From contig NZ_CP118866.1 in the NCBI RefSeq assembly GCF_029101545.1, positions 310,001 through 374,000 on the forward strand: a DNA stretch of 64,000 nucleotides. Reading direction: 5' to 3'. The stretch comes from Amygdalobacter indicium (GTDB taxonomy: Bacteria; Bacillota; Clostridia; Saccharofermentanales; Fastidiosipilaceae). This document shows positions 1 to 9,896 of the stretch, piece after piece. Every line of letters begins with the position of its first letter. Position 1 is the stretch's first letter. Position numbers and translations under genes: made by a program. The notes beneath the pieces were generated by a model. The model was not told the DNA's origin and ran no database searches. It saw only the letters and a list, made by a program, of their open reading frames with translations.

Positions 1-1333
1 CGTCATTGCCGACTTGATTGGCATAGCTGATAACGGTATTAACATGCGGCAAATCTTTCAATTCCGCTGTCATTGCGGCGGTAGCGGGCGAATCTTTTCT
101 ATTTACCATAACTACATAAAGCAGAGAACGTCCGAAAACACTTTCCAATTGCTGCTGCGCCTTAAATTCGGGCGAGTTTGCCGGTAAATTGCCCATCCCG
201 TAAGAAATATCGCAACGCTTTTGGGCGATGAAGGCCAAGGGGAGAAGCAACAGGGCGATAATTAAATAAGTCAGACGGAACTTGCGGGCAAAAGCAGCCA
301 AAAAGCCGAAACGTTCAGCCCTTAGAGGGGGCTTATAGGATAACTTGCTGATCAGAGGGGCGAACAGACGAATAAGACAGGGCAAAAAAGTCAGGACACA
401 AATCAAACTGAAGACAATACCCTTGGCTAAGACGATGCCCATGTCCCAACCGAGAGTAAATGACATCAAAAGCAGGACGATAAAGCCGAAAAAAGTAGTA
501 ACGGCCGAGGAAGTAATACTGGAAAAACTGCGGTAGACAGCTTTCACCAAAGCAACCTGTAAATTGTCACCTTCCGCCAGAGATAATTTGAACTGATGCA
601 AAAGGAAAATTGCATAGTCCATAGATACGGCAAGCTGCATAATGCCGGCAATAGATTGGGTGATAAAAGATAAATCTCCTTTAAGAAAGTTGGTGCCCAT
701 ATTAAGCAGAACAGCCAAAAAGATTGTAATCAGAAAGATGAAAGGCTCCAAAGCGCTGGAACTGATCAGAAAAAGTATCAGCAAAGCAAGCGGTACGGCG
801 TAGAACAGGATCTGTGTTACTTCTTTGCCCACAGCCAAATTAGCTGACGCCATATCCAAAGCCTGACCGCTTAAGTAAATTTCCCGCGGCGCCAAGTCTT
901 TCTTCAGCTTCTGAATATAATAGCCGTAATTATGAGTTTGTACGACCAACTCGTAACGGGCAAAACCCTTTTGCAGATAATTTTTGACATAGTCCGCTTT
1001 TTGCAATTTGAGCGGGAGGGTAATATCGGTAATATCGTCCAAAAAACGGACACTTTGGACTCCCGGATAGTGCAACAGTTCCTGTTTGAATTGCAAAGCT
1101 GAAGTTAAACTGTCAGCCTTAATCGCCAAGTTCAAATTGGGAATAGCATCATTGAATTCCTGCTTCAATAATTTTAAACCGCGGGTGGAATTACTGGCCG
1201 GCGGTAAATAATGACTTAAGTCGAAACGCACCTTGACCTGCAGTAGTGTAAAACAGGAAATAATCGCCAAAATGAAGTAAAGGATTATAACGGAGCGATA
1301 ATGTTTGATGATTTGTTCAGCTAATTTTCTCAT
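1..1333 (-). CDS. MMPL/RND-family transporter, 3' part missing
   Basis: The frame opens with ATG at 1333-1331 (MRKLAEQIIKHYRSV) and stays open to the window edge, so the C-terminal part lies outside. It has an N-terminal membrane segment, an extracytoplasmic region of about 190 residues, then a run of hydrophobic helices containing SMDYAIFLLHQF, the conserved helix-4 Asp-Tyr signature of MMPL/RND permeases. A second extracytoplasmic domain begins just before the edge. Members use the proton gradient to export lipids, drugs or surface molecules; the substrate cannot be read here. It is divergent from galT. About 444 codons are visible of a family that usually has 700 or more. Confidence 0.85.
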   Translation of the reverse strand, partial: MRKLAEQIIKHYRSVIILYFILAIISCFTLLQVKVRFDLSHYLPPASNSTRGLKLLKQEFNDAIPNLNLAIKADSLTSALQFKQELLHYPGVQSVRFLDDITDITLPLKLQKADYVKNYLQKGFARYELVVQTHNYGYYIQKLKKDLAPREIYLSGQALDMASANLAVGKEVTQILFYAVPLALLILFLISSSALEPFIFLITIFLAVLLNMGTNFLKGDLSFITQSIAGIMQLAVSMDYAIFLLHQFKLSLAEGDNLQVALVKAVYRSFSSITSSAVTTFFGFIVLLLMSFTLGWDMGIVLAKGIVFSLICVLTFLPCLIRLFAPLISKLSYKPPLRAERFGFLAAFARKFRLTYLIIALLLLPLAFIAQKRCDISYGMGNLPANSPEFKAQQQLESVFGRSLLYVVMVNRKDSPATAAMTAELKDLPHVNTVISYANQVGND

Positions 1334-1497
1334 AATTAATCCTCATATAAATTCGCATCTTCATCATAGCATTTTATGCTCGCCGATAAAGCAAAAATGT
1401 GCAAGAATATTGTTTATTTTATCCGTTAATCCGGTTAATATTTTGCTAAAATAGAAAGGGTAGGAACATCATTTGCCGGATGGAGAAGAGGATAAAA

Positions 1498-3045
1498 ATG
1501 GATAATCGCTTGAATTATTATGTAGAAGCTTTATTGAATTACGGCCGCCGGGAAGGTCTGCTTTTAAGTGAGGGAGATGTTATATATTCCCGCAATCGGC
1601 TGTTGGCATTGCTGCAGGAGGACGGAGACGAGTATACGGGTAAGCTGCGACCGGAAGAAGAGACGGAAATTGCCGACTTACAACTTGTCGATATTTTGCA
1701 GGGCCTGTTGTTGGAGGCGGATATTAAAAATTTGGTTGACGGGACGTCAATTGCCGCCTGCGATTTGTTCGACAGCCAACTGATGGATTGCCTGTTGCCC
1801 CGACCGAGTGAGGTAGAGGCGAAATTCAGGCTTTTACAACAGCAAAGTCCCAAAGCTGCAACCGACTATTTTTATCATCTCAGCCAAGCTTCCGATTATA
1901 TTCGGACTTATCGGGTGTGTAAGGATGAAAAGTGGCAGACGGCGACCGATTACGGTATGCTCGATATAACAATCAATTTGTCCAAACCGGAAAAAGATCC
2001 GCGCGCCATTAAAGCCGCGGCCACGCTTAAGTCCGGCACTTATCCGCAATGCGTACTTTGTAAAGAGGCGATGGGTTACAAGGGGAGATTGAATTATCCG
2101 GGGCGGAGCAATCACAGAATAATCCCGTTGACTTTGGCCGGTGAAGATTGGTATCTGCAATATTCTCCGTATGTCTATTACAATGAGCATTGTATCGTCC
2201 TGAGCGCTACCCATCGTAAAATGGCGGTAACGGCTCCAACTTTTGAGCGCTTGCTGGAATTTGTACGGCAATTTCCCCATTATTGCTTAGGATCCAATGC
2301 CGATTTGCCGATTGTCGGCGGTTCAATTCTGAGTCATGACCATTTCCAGGGCGGCGCTTACGTTTTCCCGATGCAAAAGGCGCAAGTGCTCTTTTCTTTG
2401 CCGCCGCTGCCTGATTTTCCGCAAGTCCAAGTTGATTATCTTAACTGGCCGCTTAGTGTTCTGCGTTTACGTTCGGCCGCAGCTGAGGCTTTAGTTGGTG
2501 CCGCCGACAGAATTTTACAAGCCTGGCGCACTTATTCGGATCCGGCCTGTGCAATTCTCGCCCAATCGGCAGTTGACGGTAAGGAAGAAAAGCATAATAC
2601 AATTACGCCTATTGCCCGTAATTTAGGGCAGGAATATGAGCTGGCCTTAGTTTTGCGCAACAATCGGACAAGTCCGGAATATCCGTTGGGAATTTTCCAC
2701 CCGCATGCCGACAAGCATCATATAAAGAAAGAAAACATCGGTTTGATTGAAGTCATGGGACTTGCTGTTTTACCTGCCCGTTTGCAAAGTGAATTGCAGG
2801 CATTACAGCAGGAACTGATTAAGGGTAAGACAGGTGAAAATAATGCTGCTTTACAAATTCACAGTTCCTGGGCCGGTGATTTATTAAAGCGCTACGGTGC
2901 GGCAGCTTTTCGCGGGGAAGAGGGGCAGGCGCTTTTGCGTCGGGCCGTGGGCGAAGTTTTTGCTTCCTGTTTGGAAGATGCCGGTGTCTATAAGTTGGAT
3001 GCTGCCGGCATAGAAGGAGTTAAACGTTTTTATGCTTCACTTTGA
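1498..3045 (+). CDS. galT: UDP-glucose--hexose-1-phosphate uridylyltransferase (class II GalT)
   Basis: Transfers UMP between UDP-glucose and galactose-1-phosphate in the Leloir pathway, in the cytoplasm. The product has the length (about 515 residues) and motifs of the Firmicutes class II enzyme: GRSNHRIIPL, YSPYVYYNEHCIVLS and GGSILSHDHFQGG, the last carrying the His-x-His type active site. An upstream in-frame ATG at 1480 exists, but GGAGAAGAGG at 1482-1491 sits six bases before the ATG at 1498, so 1498 is preferred. No galK or galE lies next to it; it stands alone between a divergent transporter gene and pepC. Confidence 0.92.
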   Translation: MDNRLNYYVEALLNYGRREGLLLSEGDVIYSRNRLLALLQEDGDEYTGKLRPEEETEIADLQLVDILQGLLLEADIKNLVDGTSIAACDLFDSQLMDCLLPRPSEVEAKFRLLQQQSPKAATDYFYHLSQASDYIRTYRVCKDEKWQTATDYGMLDITINLSKPEKDPRAIKAAATLKSGTYPQCVLCKEAMGYKGRLNYPGRSNHRIIPLTLAGEDWYLQYSPYVYYNEHCIVLSATHRKMAVTAPTFERLLEFVRQFPHYCLGSNADLPIVGGSILSHDHFQGGAYVFPMQKAQVLFSLPPLPDFPQVQVDYLNWPLSVLRLRSAAAEALVGAADRILQAWRTYSDPACAILAQSAVDGKEEKHNTITPIARNLGQEYELALVLRNNRTSPEYPLGIFHPHADKHHIKKENIGLIEVMGLAVLPARLQSELQALQQELIKGKTGENNAALQIHSSWAGDLLKRYGAAAFRGEEGQALLRRAVGEVFASCLEDAGVYKLDAAGIEGVKRFYASL

Positions 3046-3061
3046 AAAAACACCGGGTCGG

Positions 3062-3085
3062 AGGCCGGCTGCAAGGGGCCTTTTT
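3062..3085 (+). terminator. weak terminator after galT
   Basis: A short stem AGGCC/GGCCT with a ten-base loop is followed by five T. It overlaps the -35 region of the pepC promoter, so read-through is likely. Confidence 0.3.
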
Positions 3086-3112
3086 GGCTTTTCGGCGAAA
3101 GTGAAGTATAAT
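3084..3112 (+). promoter_or_regulatory. sigma-A type promoter of pepC
   Basis: TTGGCT at 3084-3089, a 17-base spacer, and a perfect TATAAT at 3107-3112. It lies 26 bases upstream of the pepC start codon. Confidence 0.65.
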
Positions 3113-3138
3113 TAGCAAAAAATCAGAGGAAGGTATAT

Positions 3139-4482
3139 ATGCTAAACTTAGATGCTAAAACATTGAATCAGTTCAAAGAACGTTATGAAGCCGATAAGCA
3201 GAGCCTGGCTGTCGCCGGTGCAATTGCCAAAGTTGGCCTGAATGATGCTTCTGTTAATCCGGAAGTTCTGCGCCGTCATACTTTTGTCTTTTCTGAAGAG
3301 CCGAAAATCGGTAAAATCACCAATCAGAAATCATCCGGACGTTGCTGGATGTTCTCCGCTTTGAATGTTGCCCGCTTGGATATTATGCAAAAATTCAATA
3401 TGGAAACTTTCGAGTTTTCTCAAGCTTACACTTTCTTTTATGACAAGTTGGAGAAAGCCAATTATTTCTTGGAATCAATTTTGGAAACGTTGGATGAAAC
3501 AACAGATTCCCGCTTGATTAAGCATTTGTTGCAAGCTCCGGTGCAAGACGGCGGACAATGGGATATGTTCAAGGGTATTCTGGCTAAATACGGTTGCGTG
3601 CCCAAAGAATTAATGCCGGAAACTTTCCACTCTTCCAATTCTTCCAGAATGGCTGCTTATTTAACCACAATGTTGCGCTCCTTTGCCTGCGAGTTAAGAA
3701 CACAGCATTTTACTGCCGGTAAAACAGCAGAAGAATTAAGAGAAGCCAAAGCCGAAATGCTCTACAAAGTATACAATTTGCTGGTAAAGTGCTTAGGTCA
3801 GCCGCCGGTGAAATTCAGCTATGCTTATCGTAACAAGGACAAGAAATATGTCCGTTTGCCGGAAACTACACCGCAGGAATTTTTCCGTACTTATGTTGCT
3901 TGGGATTTGGAGAATATGGTGTCATTAATTAATGCGCCGACGGCGGATAAGCCTTACGGTCATACCTACACCGTTAAATTCTTAGGCTCAGTCAAAGAGG
4001 CCGCTCCGATTTGCTATCTCAATGTCCCGATTGATGTTTTGAAACAAGTTGCCGTTGCTTCCATCAAAGACGGTCATCCGGTCTGGTTCGGCTGTGATGT
4101 CGGGAAAAATCTGCTCGGCAAAGAGGGAATCATGGATTTGGACAGCTTCAATTATGATTTAACTGTGGGCGAATATCAGCACATGAACAAGGCCGAACGC
4201 TTGGACTACAGCGAGTCGTTATTGACCCACGCTATGGTTTTGGCCGGTGTGGATTTGGATGAAAACGGCAAGTCTTTGACGTGGAAGGTGGAAAACTCCT
4301 GGGGTAAAGACGTCGGCAAAGACGGTATTTATTCGATGAGCGATGCCTGGTTTGATGAGTATACTTACCAAATTATGGTTAATAAAAAGTATGTGCCGCA
4401 AGAATACTTGGCCGCCTTGCAGGAAAAACCGAAGGAACTTGAACCTTGGGATCCGTTCGGTGCCTTGGCGATGATGCAATAA
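3139..4482 (+). CDS. pepC: aminopeptidase C (bleomycin hydrolase family, C1B)
   Basis: Cytoplasmic papain-fold cysteine aminopeptidase that trims peptides from the N-terminus. The catalytic triad is visible: Cys69 in NQKSSGRCWMFSALN, His364 in LTHAMVLAG and Asn386 in WKVENSWGKD. The 447-residue length is normal for the family. The start follows AGAGGAAGG with good spacing. The gene has its own promoter and a strong terminator, so it is probably monocistronic. Confidence 0.95.
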   Translation: MLNLDAKTLNQFKERYEADKQSLAVAGAIAKVGLNDASVNPEVLRRHTFVFSEEPKIGKITNQKSSGRCWMFSALNVARLDIMQKFNMETFEFSQAYTFFYDKLEKANYFLESILETLDETTDSRLIKHLLQAPVQDGGQWDMFKGILAKYGCVPKELMPETFHSSNSSRMAAYLTTMLRSFACELRTQHFTAGKTAEELREAKAEMLYKVYNLLVKCLGQPPVKFSYAYRNKDKKYVRLPETTPQEFFRTYVAWDLENMVSLINAPTADKPYGHTYTVKFLGSVKEAAPICYLNVPIDVLKQVAVASIKDGHPVWFGCDVGKNLLGKEGIMDLDSFNYDLTVGEYQHMNKAERLDYSESLLTHAMVLAGVDLDENGKSLTWKVENSWGKDVGKDGIYSMSDAWFDEYTYQIMVNKKYVPQEYLAALQEKPKELEPWDPFGALAMMQ

Positions 4483-4503
4483 TTGTTGCAGAGATAATAT
4501 AAT

Positions 4504-4543
4504 AACGGCGTAAGCGGAATTTTTGCTGCTTACGCCGTTTTTT
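4504..4543 (+). terminator. rho-independent terminator after pepC
   Basis: A 12-bp perfect stem AACGGCGTAAGC/GCTTACGCCGTT around a 12-base loop, followed by TTTTTT-rich sequence. The convergent flavoprotein gene ends shortly downstream; the AA-rich left flank makes weak activity on the minus strand possible. Confidence 0.85.
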
Positions 4544-4616
4544 ATAATTAATTGTGTTACTTCAGCTCCGTATCCAAATAACTGAAACGATCATACATAT
4601 CGCTGCCCATCTTAAA

Positions 4617-6044
4617 TTATTGTGCGGGAAGTAAAAGTAAAGATTTCACAGCTAAAGTAGAGGTAGCAAAAGCCGCAAGTAAATTGAAACCGCCGCAAGC
4701 AGCATCTATATCCAGAAGTTCACCGACAATATGGACGTTGGCGGCAGCTTTACAGGCCATGGTATTCGGGTCAATACAAGTACGTTTAATTCCGCCTGAA
4801 GTAACTTGGGCATGAAGTAAATCGGCAACATGCCAATCAACGCTGTGCCAGTGACAGAAAACTTCAAGAAAATCCGCAGCTTCGGCGGTAGTTAAATATT
4901 TAACCGGCATAGTCGTTTGATGCCGATATTTTTGCGTAAGCAGCTTTTCCCGAATAGAATTTTGCAAACGTTCCGGTAAGGGCAAATTTTGTTTCAACCA
5001 TAGCCCTAACGGCCTTTTATCGCGTTCATGAATCGCCTGTTTTAATTTTTCCGACGCTTCTTTAATTGCTTCGGCCGGTAACCAAGTGACGGTTAAGGAG
5101 TTATCCTCTGCTTTTTCTCGGAGAAATCTTGCCAGATTCATGGCACAAGGCCCGGAAAATCCTTTTTTATTAATCAGCAGGTCGCCTTGCAGCGATTGCC
5201 GTTTCAAGCGTTGATAACGGCGTTCTTCTTCCTTGCTTAAACGGGACAATGTTTCCCAGGTTAAAGTCACATCAGTCAGACTTATTCCTTGTAAATCAGC
5301 TAGAGGAAAGTCATTTTGCTGTAAAGCGGCCAGAGCCGGTTTAGCAGGATAAGCCGAACAATTAAACTGTTTATTAGCTGTAAGTCGCTCGAGAAAAGCG
5401 CCGTCGGAACCGGTTTTAGGGTAGCTTGCTCCACCTGTTGCCAAAATCGCGGCCTTAGTGATGAATGTATGTTTGCTGCCGGGGAGAATAATTTGCTGTT
5501 GCCCGTCCATACTTATATCCGTAATTTTTTCAGCATAATAAATGGTAGAGAGGGGGTTAGCTAAGGCGGTATGTAGTAGTTTGCTTGTAACTTCTTTGGC
5601 CTGATTGGATTTAGGGTACAGCCTTCCCTGCTCGTCGTAGTATGTAGCTATATCCATGGAATATAGGAGAGAACGCAGGAGCGCAGGCGTCAGATATTGG
5701 CGCGCTTTACGCAAGAAGTCTTTGGCGGCAAAATATTTTGCCGCTAAAAGTTCTTCTGTAAGGTTGGTGGCCAAATTAGCTCTTTGTCCGCCGGTTAAAT
5801 TCAGCTTTTTACCTGCCTGCTCCTGACCTTCAATGAGAGTAATTTTCAAGTTGGCGGCAAGAGTGAACTTAGTTAAATCCGCTTGCCAGAGGTCTTTTAC
5901 TTCCGTTTCTACATAAGGGCGATTCAAAGCTTCAAGAAATTTGCCGTTACGCAGTAAGGTAATTAAAGCGGCGGCAAACAAACCGCCGGCGCCCATGCCG
6001 ACAATGGCCAAATCTGATGTAATCTGCTTGCGGTTCAAGTCCAT
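4617..6044 (-). CDS. HI0933/BaiN-like NAD(P)/FAD-dependent oxidoreductase
   Basis: A flavoprotein with an N-terminal dinucleotide-binding site (VGMGAGGLFAAALI), an ILATGGASYPKTGSDG segment and a C-terminal FAD-closing segment (ACGGFNLLAAFATS), all in the order of the HI0933 family. The family signature, usually close to GGGRCNxTN, reads GGQRANLATN here, so its usual cysteine is replaced by alanine. Length (475) is slightly above the usual 400-430. Substrate unknown: relatives act on tRNA-linked or bile-acid intermediates, and this one cannot be assigned. It follows the acyl-CoA synthetase gene on the same strand by about 65 bases, so the two may be co-transcribed. Confidence 0.8.
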   Translation of the reverse strand: MDLNRKQITSDLAIVGMGAGGLFAAALITLLRNGKFLEALNRPYVETEVKDLWQADLTKFTLAANLKITLIEGQEQAGKKLNLTGGQRANLATNLTEELLAAKYFAAKDFLRKARQYLTPALLRSLLYSMDIATYYDEQGRLYPKSNQAKEVTSKLLHTALANPLSTIYYAEKITDISMDGQQQIILPGSKHTFITKAAILATGGASYPKTGSDGAFLERLTANKQFNCSAYPAKPALAALQQNDFPLADLQGISLTDVTLTWETLSRLSKEEERRYQRLKRQSLQGDLLINKKGFSGPCAMNLARFLREKAEDNSLTVTWLPAEAIKEASEKLKQAIHERDKRPLGLWLKQNLPLPERLQNSIREKLLTQKYRHQTTMPVKYLTTAEAADFLEVFCHWHSVDWHVADLLHAQVTSGGIKRTCIDPNTMACKAAANVHIVGELLDIDAACGGFNLLAAFATSTLAVKSLLLLPAQ

Positions 6045-6110
6045 AAAATTCTCTGTTAATAGTGAAACTGCCGCACCGGTTACAGTACGGCAGAGAAATT
6101 TGTGCAGTTT

Positions 6111-8138
6111 TTATGCTTGGGTGTCTTCCATCGCTGTCGGCAAATAAGAACCGTTAAATTCCTTGAGCGTGCTGTTTAGGGCTGCCAGACTTGCGTGCGT
6201 ACGCTCAATTTCTTTCGCCCGTTTGATTTTGAGAGTAGTTGTCATCAGGAAATCGTCCAAAGTAAATACTATATAGCGAATATATTTGTAAACGGCCAAT
6301 TGCTCATTCAGCTTGGCGATTTCAGCCAATAAATATTCTTTAACAGCTGTGAGATTGAGTTTCAACGTCGGATCAAGTTCACCTTCCATACAAGCAGCAG
6401 GCAGCGCTTCGGGATTGAGCTGTAATTTAGCAACAATATCTATTTGTTCTCTGCTGTTGCCTTCACCCCAGCACAAGGCGTTTTTGATACCGGGTATATG
6501 ACATAATTTCGCTTCAATCTCTTCCGGGAAAACTTTTTTACCGTTCGTTAAAACAATCATCGACTTAATGCGGCCGGTAATGTAAAGACAGCCCTGATCG
6601 TTCAGATAGCCGACATCACCTGTATGCAGCCAACCTTCGGCATCTATAGCCTGCGCAGTTTCTTCTGCGTTATCAAAGTAGCCCAACATAACATTTTTAC
6701 CGCGGACGCAGATTTCACCTTTCAAAGGTTCATTGGCCGGATAGAGAAAACGTAAAAAATTAAATTTGTTCAGGCCGCTGTTATCACCCTTGTTTTCGTA
6801 GTAACTCGGTTTCTCATCCGACAAAATCTGCAGCTCCAAATCGGCGCAAACCAAACCGACGGAACCTAACATATTAATATTCTGATTATTGCAGGAAATT
6901 AAAGGAGCAGCTTCCGTTAAACCGTAACCGGTCCACAACTCTATACCGATGTCGTTAAAGAAGTTGGAAATAGCCGGATCTAAGGCGGCAGCGCCGACAA
7001 CCATCCAATGCAAATCACCCAGTTGTTCAATAATTTGTTTAAAAATCATCCGGCGATTATCCAAACCCAACTTCAACATACTGTTGGAAGCCATACGGGC
7101 AATTTCAATCTGACGTTGCTTCTTTTGCTTAACTATACCGCGCCAAATTTGTTTATACAAAGCTTCGACAATAGCCGGAACACAGAGAATAATCTGAATT
7201 TGCCAATCTTTCAAATTGTAAGCGGTGTAACGCAAGTTATCGTTGATATGAATAGCTATACCGTAATTCCAAAAACCGTACATGCCGCAGGTGTTTTCAA
7301 AAGTATGATGTAAGGGCAGCAGGGATAAAGCTCTGGAACCGACAGGAATTTTCAGCAGTCTGGCAGCCTGACCGGAATTGAAAGCAATATTTCGATGACT
7401 CAAAAGTACGCCCTTGGATTGGGAAGAAGTACCGGAAGTGAAGATTAAAGAGGCCGGAGCATCAGGGTCGAGAGCGATTTGAGCAAAACGATGATCACCG
7501 GCAGCTATTGCCGCATAACCGGCCTGCAGAATATCCGCAAAAGCCAGAAAGCGCCGATCTTCCTGCTGCAAAGTATGCGCCAGGTCGCAATCGTCGAGGA
7601 CAATCAGCGTTTGCAAAGAATCAACCTCGGGAATAACCGATTTAACCAAGTCGTAATGTTTGGCATCAAAGGCCAGAATATCAACGGCAGCGCGTTGCAA
7701 CAGTACTTTCAGTTCGTTAAGAGACAATTGCTTATCTAAAGGCACGGAAACACCCAAACCGAATAAAGTCGCATTGTGCTGCACGATCCATTGATAAGAG
7801 TTTTCCCCGATTACGCCGATGCGATGTCTTTGTTCATCCAAGGAGACGGTAGAACCGGCCGAACCGTAAGCAGCCGGCTTATTAACAGGGGAGGCGGGAG
7901 ATTTAACGGCATAATCCGGCGGCAATTTTACAAGTCCCAGTTGCAAAAAACCTGTTCCCAGAGCTTGAATATCGTCCTGTAAATTTTGATAAGTTTTATG
8001 TACACAGGCCCCCTTTGCCTGCAGTCGATAAATGTAGGCGTCATTATTGCCGTATTGGCTGACACAGTAATTCAGCAGTGCCCGTAAATCCGAGAAAACA
8101 GGATGTTCGACATAAGTTTTGCCTTTTATATAGTTCAT
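6111..8138 (-). CDS. AMP-dependent synthetase/ligase, long-chain acyl-CoA synthetase type
   Basis: Activates a carboxylic acid, most likely a fatty acid, through an acyl-AMP intermediate to its CoA thioester. Motifs of the ANL superfamily are clear: the P-loop-like LIFTSGTSSQSKGVLLSH, GYGLTEAAPL, GWLHTGDVGYL and a C-terminal ITGRIKSMIVLTNGKKVFPE hinge/lysine region. At 675 residues it has long-chain-synthetase size. A predicted insertion near residues 90-120 is Pro/Ala/Ser-rich. The start follows AGGACGG with good spacing. It is transcribed toward the HI0933-like flavoprotein gene; the substrate cannot be fixed from sequence. Confidence 0.88.
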   Translation of the reverse strand: MNYIKGKTYVEHPVFSDLRALLNYCVSQYGNNDAYIYRLQAKGACVHKTYQNLQDDIQALGTGFLQLGLVKLPPDYAVKSPASPVNKPAAYGSAGSTVSLDEQRHRIGVIGENSYQWIVQHNATLFGLGVSVPLDKQLSLNELKVLLQRAAVDILAFDAKHYDLVKSVIPEVDSLQTLIVLDDCDLAHTLQQEDRRFLAFADILQAGYAAIAAGDHRFAQIALDPDAPASLIFTSGTSSQSKGVLLSHRNIAFNSGQAARLLKIPVGSRALSLLPLHHTFENTCGMYGFWNYGIAIHINDNLRYTAYNLKDWQIQIILCVPAIVEALYKQIWRGIVKQKKQRQIEIARMASNSMLKLGLDNRRMIFKQIIEQLGDLHWMVVGAAALDPAISNFFNDIGIELWTGYGLTEAAPLISCNNQNINMLGSVGLVCADLELQILSDEKPSYYENKGDNSGLNKFNFLRFLYPANEPLKGEICVRGKNVMLGYFDNAEETAQAIDAEGWLHTGDVGYLNDQGCLYITGRIKSMIVLTNGKKVFPEEIEAKLCHIPGIKNALCWGEGNSREQIDIVAKLQLNPEALPAACMEGELDPTLKLNLTAVKEYLLAEIAKLNEQLAVYKYIRYIVFTLDDFLMTTTLKIKRAKEIERTHASLAALNSTLKEFNGSYLPTAMEDTQA

Positions 8139-8224
8139 AGTGTTAACCGTCCTAAGTTAAATTCGTGCCGGCGCACGTTTAGCTTATTTTAGCATTATTT
8201 AAGCCGCTATGTTGAAATAAGCGG

Positions 8225-8255
8225 AAAGAAAAGGCGATACCTTTGCGGTACCGCC
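8225..8255 (-). terminator. terminator after malQ
   Basis: On the minus strand GGCGGTACC, a five-base loop and GGTATCGCC form a nine-position stem with one mismatch, followed by TTTTCTTT. Confidence 0.6.
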
Positions 8256-8290
8256 ATCGTTGCTTGGTAAGTTGAGCTTGCAAGCAGCCC

Positions 8291-9772
8291 TTAACGTTTG
8301 TATAAATCCATGAAGTAAGCGACTCGCTTCGCAATATCGTCGGTTAAAGCGCCGCGCCGCATCCGCCAGACCCAGTTATTGCCCATAGTAGCCGGCAGAT
8401 TTATTCTGCCTTCGCTGCCCAGACCTAACAAGTCCTGCACCTGGACAACGGCCAAATTGCTGACTGTCGCCCAAGCGGCACGCATCATACCCCAGTTATA
8501 GCCTTCATTATCATCAATATGCAGATACTCCCGCGCATATTGCACAACATCCTGCGGTACTTCCTGCATCCAACCGTAAACGGTATTATTATCATGCGTA
8601 CCGATATAGACACAAGAATTCTTAATATAATTATGCGGTAAATAATCGGCATTTTCGTTGCGATTGAAGAAAGCGAATTCCAAAACATACATACCGGGCA
8701 AACCGGAATCGGCTAATAATTTCTCCATCGACTCTGTGACAAAACCCAAATTTTCGGCAATCATTTCATTTTGCGGGAAGCACTCTTTGATTCTTTGGAA
8801 AAATTTCAAGCCCGGACCTTCGCACCATCTGCCGTTTCTGGCCGTAGATTCGCCGAACGGTACGGCGTAGAAAGCGTCGAAACCGCGGAAATGATCCAAG
8901 CGCAAAACTTGATAAATTTGAAATTGATGTGCTAAACGTTCCATCCACCAGGAGAAATTATCCGCTGCCATTTTTTCCCAGTTATACAAAGGATTACCCC
9001 ACAACTGACCGTCGGGTGAGAAACCGTCGGGTGGGCAGCCTGCAACTTCAGTCGGATTTAAATTGCCGTCCAGGAGAAATTGTCCGACATTGGACCACAC
9101 ATCGACGCTGTCGGCGGCAACATAAATAGGTAAATCGCCGATGAAGCGGATCCCGCGTTCCTCAGCATATTGCCTCAAAGCGTACCATTGGCGGAAGAAA
9201 AGATATTGAATAGCTTGCCAATAATAAACTTCCTGTCCCAGTTCATTCATCCAGTTGGAGACTTTATCTTCGCTGTAATAGCGATAATATTCATCCCAAC
9301 TTTGCCAAGGACGCCCGTTGAATTTTTGCTTCAAAGCCATGAACAGAGCGTAGTTATTCAGCCATTTCTGCTCTTTTTGCACAAAATTTTGAAAATCCGC
9401 TTGCAGGGAATGGTGCCGCAAATTATCGCAGGCAATGCGCAAAACTTTAATTCTTTCATTATATAAGATACCGTAGTTAACTTTCGTTTCATCGTCGAAC
9501 CAATGAATGTGTTGATAATCGTCAGGTTTAAGCAGACCGGAATTGCTCAAATCGTCAAGATCAATCCAATAAGGATTACCGGCAAACGTTGAATATGATT
9601 GATACGGCGAATCCCCGTAACCTGTAGGACAAACCGGCAAAATTTGCCAATATTTTTGTTTGGACGTTTGTAAAAAATTAACGAAATTACGTGCTTCCTG
9701 CCCCATTGTACCGACGCCGTAAGGTGACGGTAAGGAAGTAATCGGCATTAATAAACCTGCTGAACGCTGCAT
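8291..9772 (-). CDS. malQ: 4-alpha-glucanotransferase (amylomaltase)
   Basis: GH77 enzyme that transfers maltodextrin segments between alpha-1,4-glucans in maltose/glycogen metabolism. The nucleophile Asp is in RLDHFRGFDAFYAVP, the acid/base Glu in ENLGFVTESMEKLL, and the third carboxylate in IGTHDNNTVYGW; length 493 is typical. The open frame extends upstream to 9859, but AAAGAGG precedes the ATG at 9772 by eight bases and a promoter lies inside the extension, so the short start is right. Divergent from the glucosaminidase gene. Confidence 0.94.
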   Translation of the reverse strand: MQRSAGLLMPITSLPSPYGVGTMGQEARNFVNFLQTSKQKYWQILPVCPTGYGDSPYQSYSTFAGNPYWIDLDDLSNSGLLKPDDYQHIHWFDDETKVNYGILYNERIKVLRIACDNLRHHSLQADFQNFVQKEQKWLNNYALFMALKQKFNGRPWQSWDEYYRYYSEDKVSNWMNELGQEVYYWQAIQYLFFRQWYALRQYAEERGIRFIGDLPIYVAADSVDVWSNVGQFLLDGNLNPTEVAGCPPDGFSPDGQLWGNPLYNWEKMAADNFSWWMERLAHQFQIYQVLRLDHFRGFDAFYAVPFGESTARNGRWCEGPGLKFFQRIKECFPQNEMIAENLGFVTESMEKLLADSGLPGMYVLEFAFFNRNENADYLPHNYIKNSCVYIGTHDNNTVYGWMQEVPQDVVQYAREYLHIDDNEGYNWGMMRAAWATVSNLAVVQVQDLLGLGSEGRINLPATMGNNWVWRMRRGALTDDIAKRVAYFMDLYKR

Positions 9773-9826
9773 AAACAAAACCTCTTTCAATTGATAACAA
9801 TCAAACTTATTGTCCGTTGTGCTATT

Positions 9827-9856
9827 ATTGTAGTAAATTTTCAGTCGTTTTGGCAA
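9827..9856 (-). promoter_or_regulatory. promoter of malQ
   Basis: On the minus strand TTGCCA (9856-9851), an 18-base spacer and TACAAT (9832-9827), about 55 bases upstream of the malQ ATG. It excludes the longer upstream start. Confidence 0.5.
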
Positions 9857-9896
9857 CATTTAAAGTATTTTTTTAGCTAAAGTAGAGAATTGATTT

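Noticed and set aside
9773..9859. Longer MalQ start
   Set aside because: The extension contains the promoter and does not resemble the family; the ATG at 9772 has AAAGAGG.
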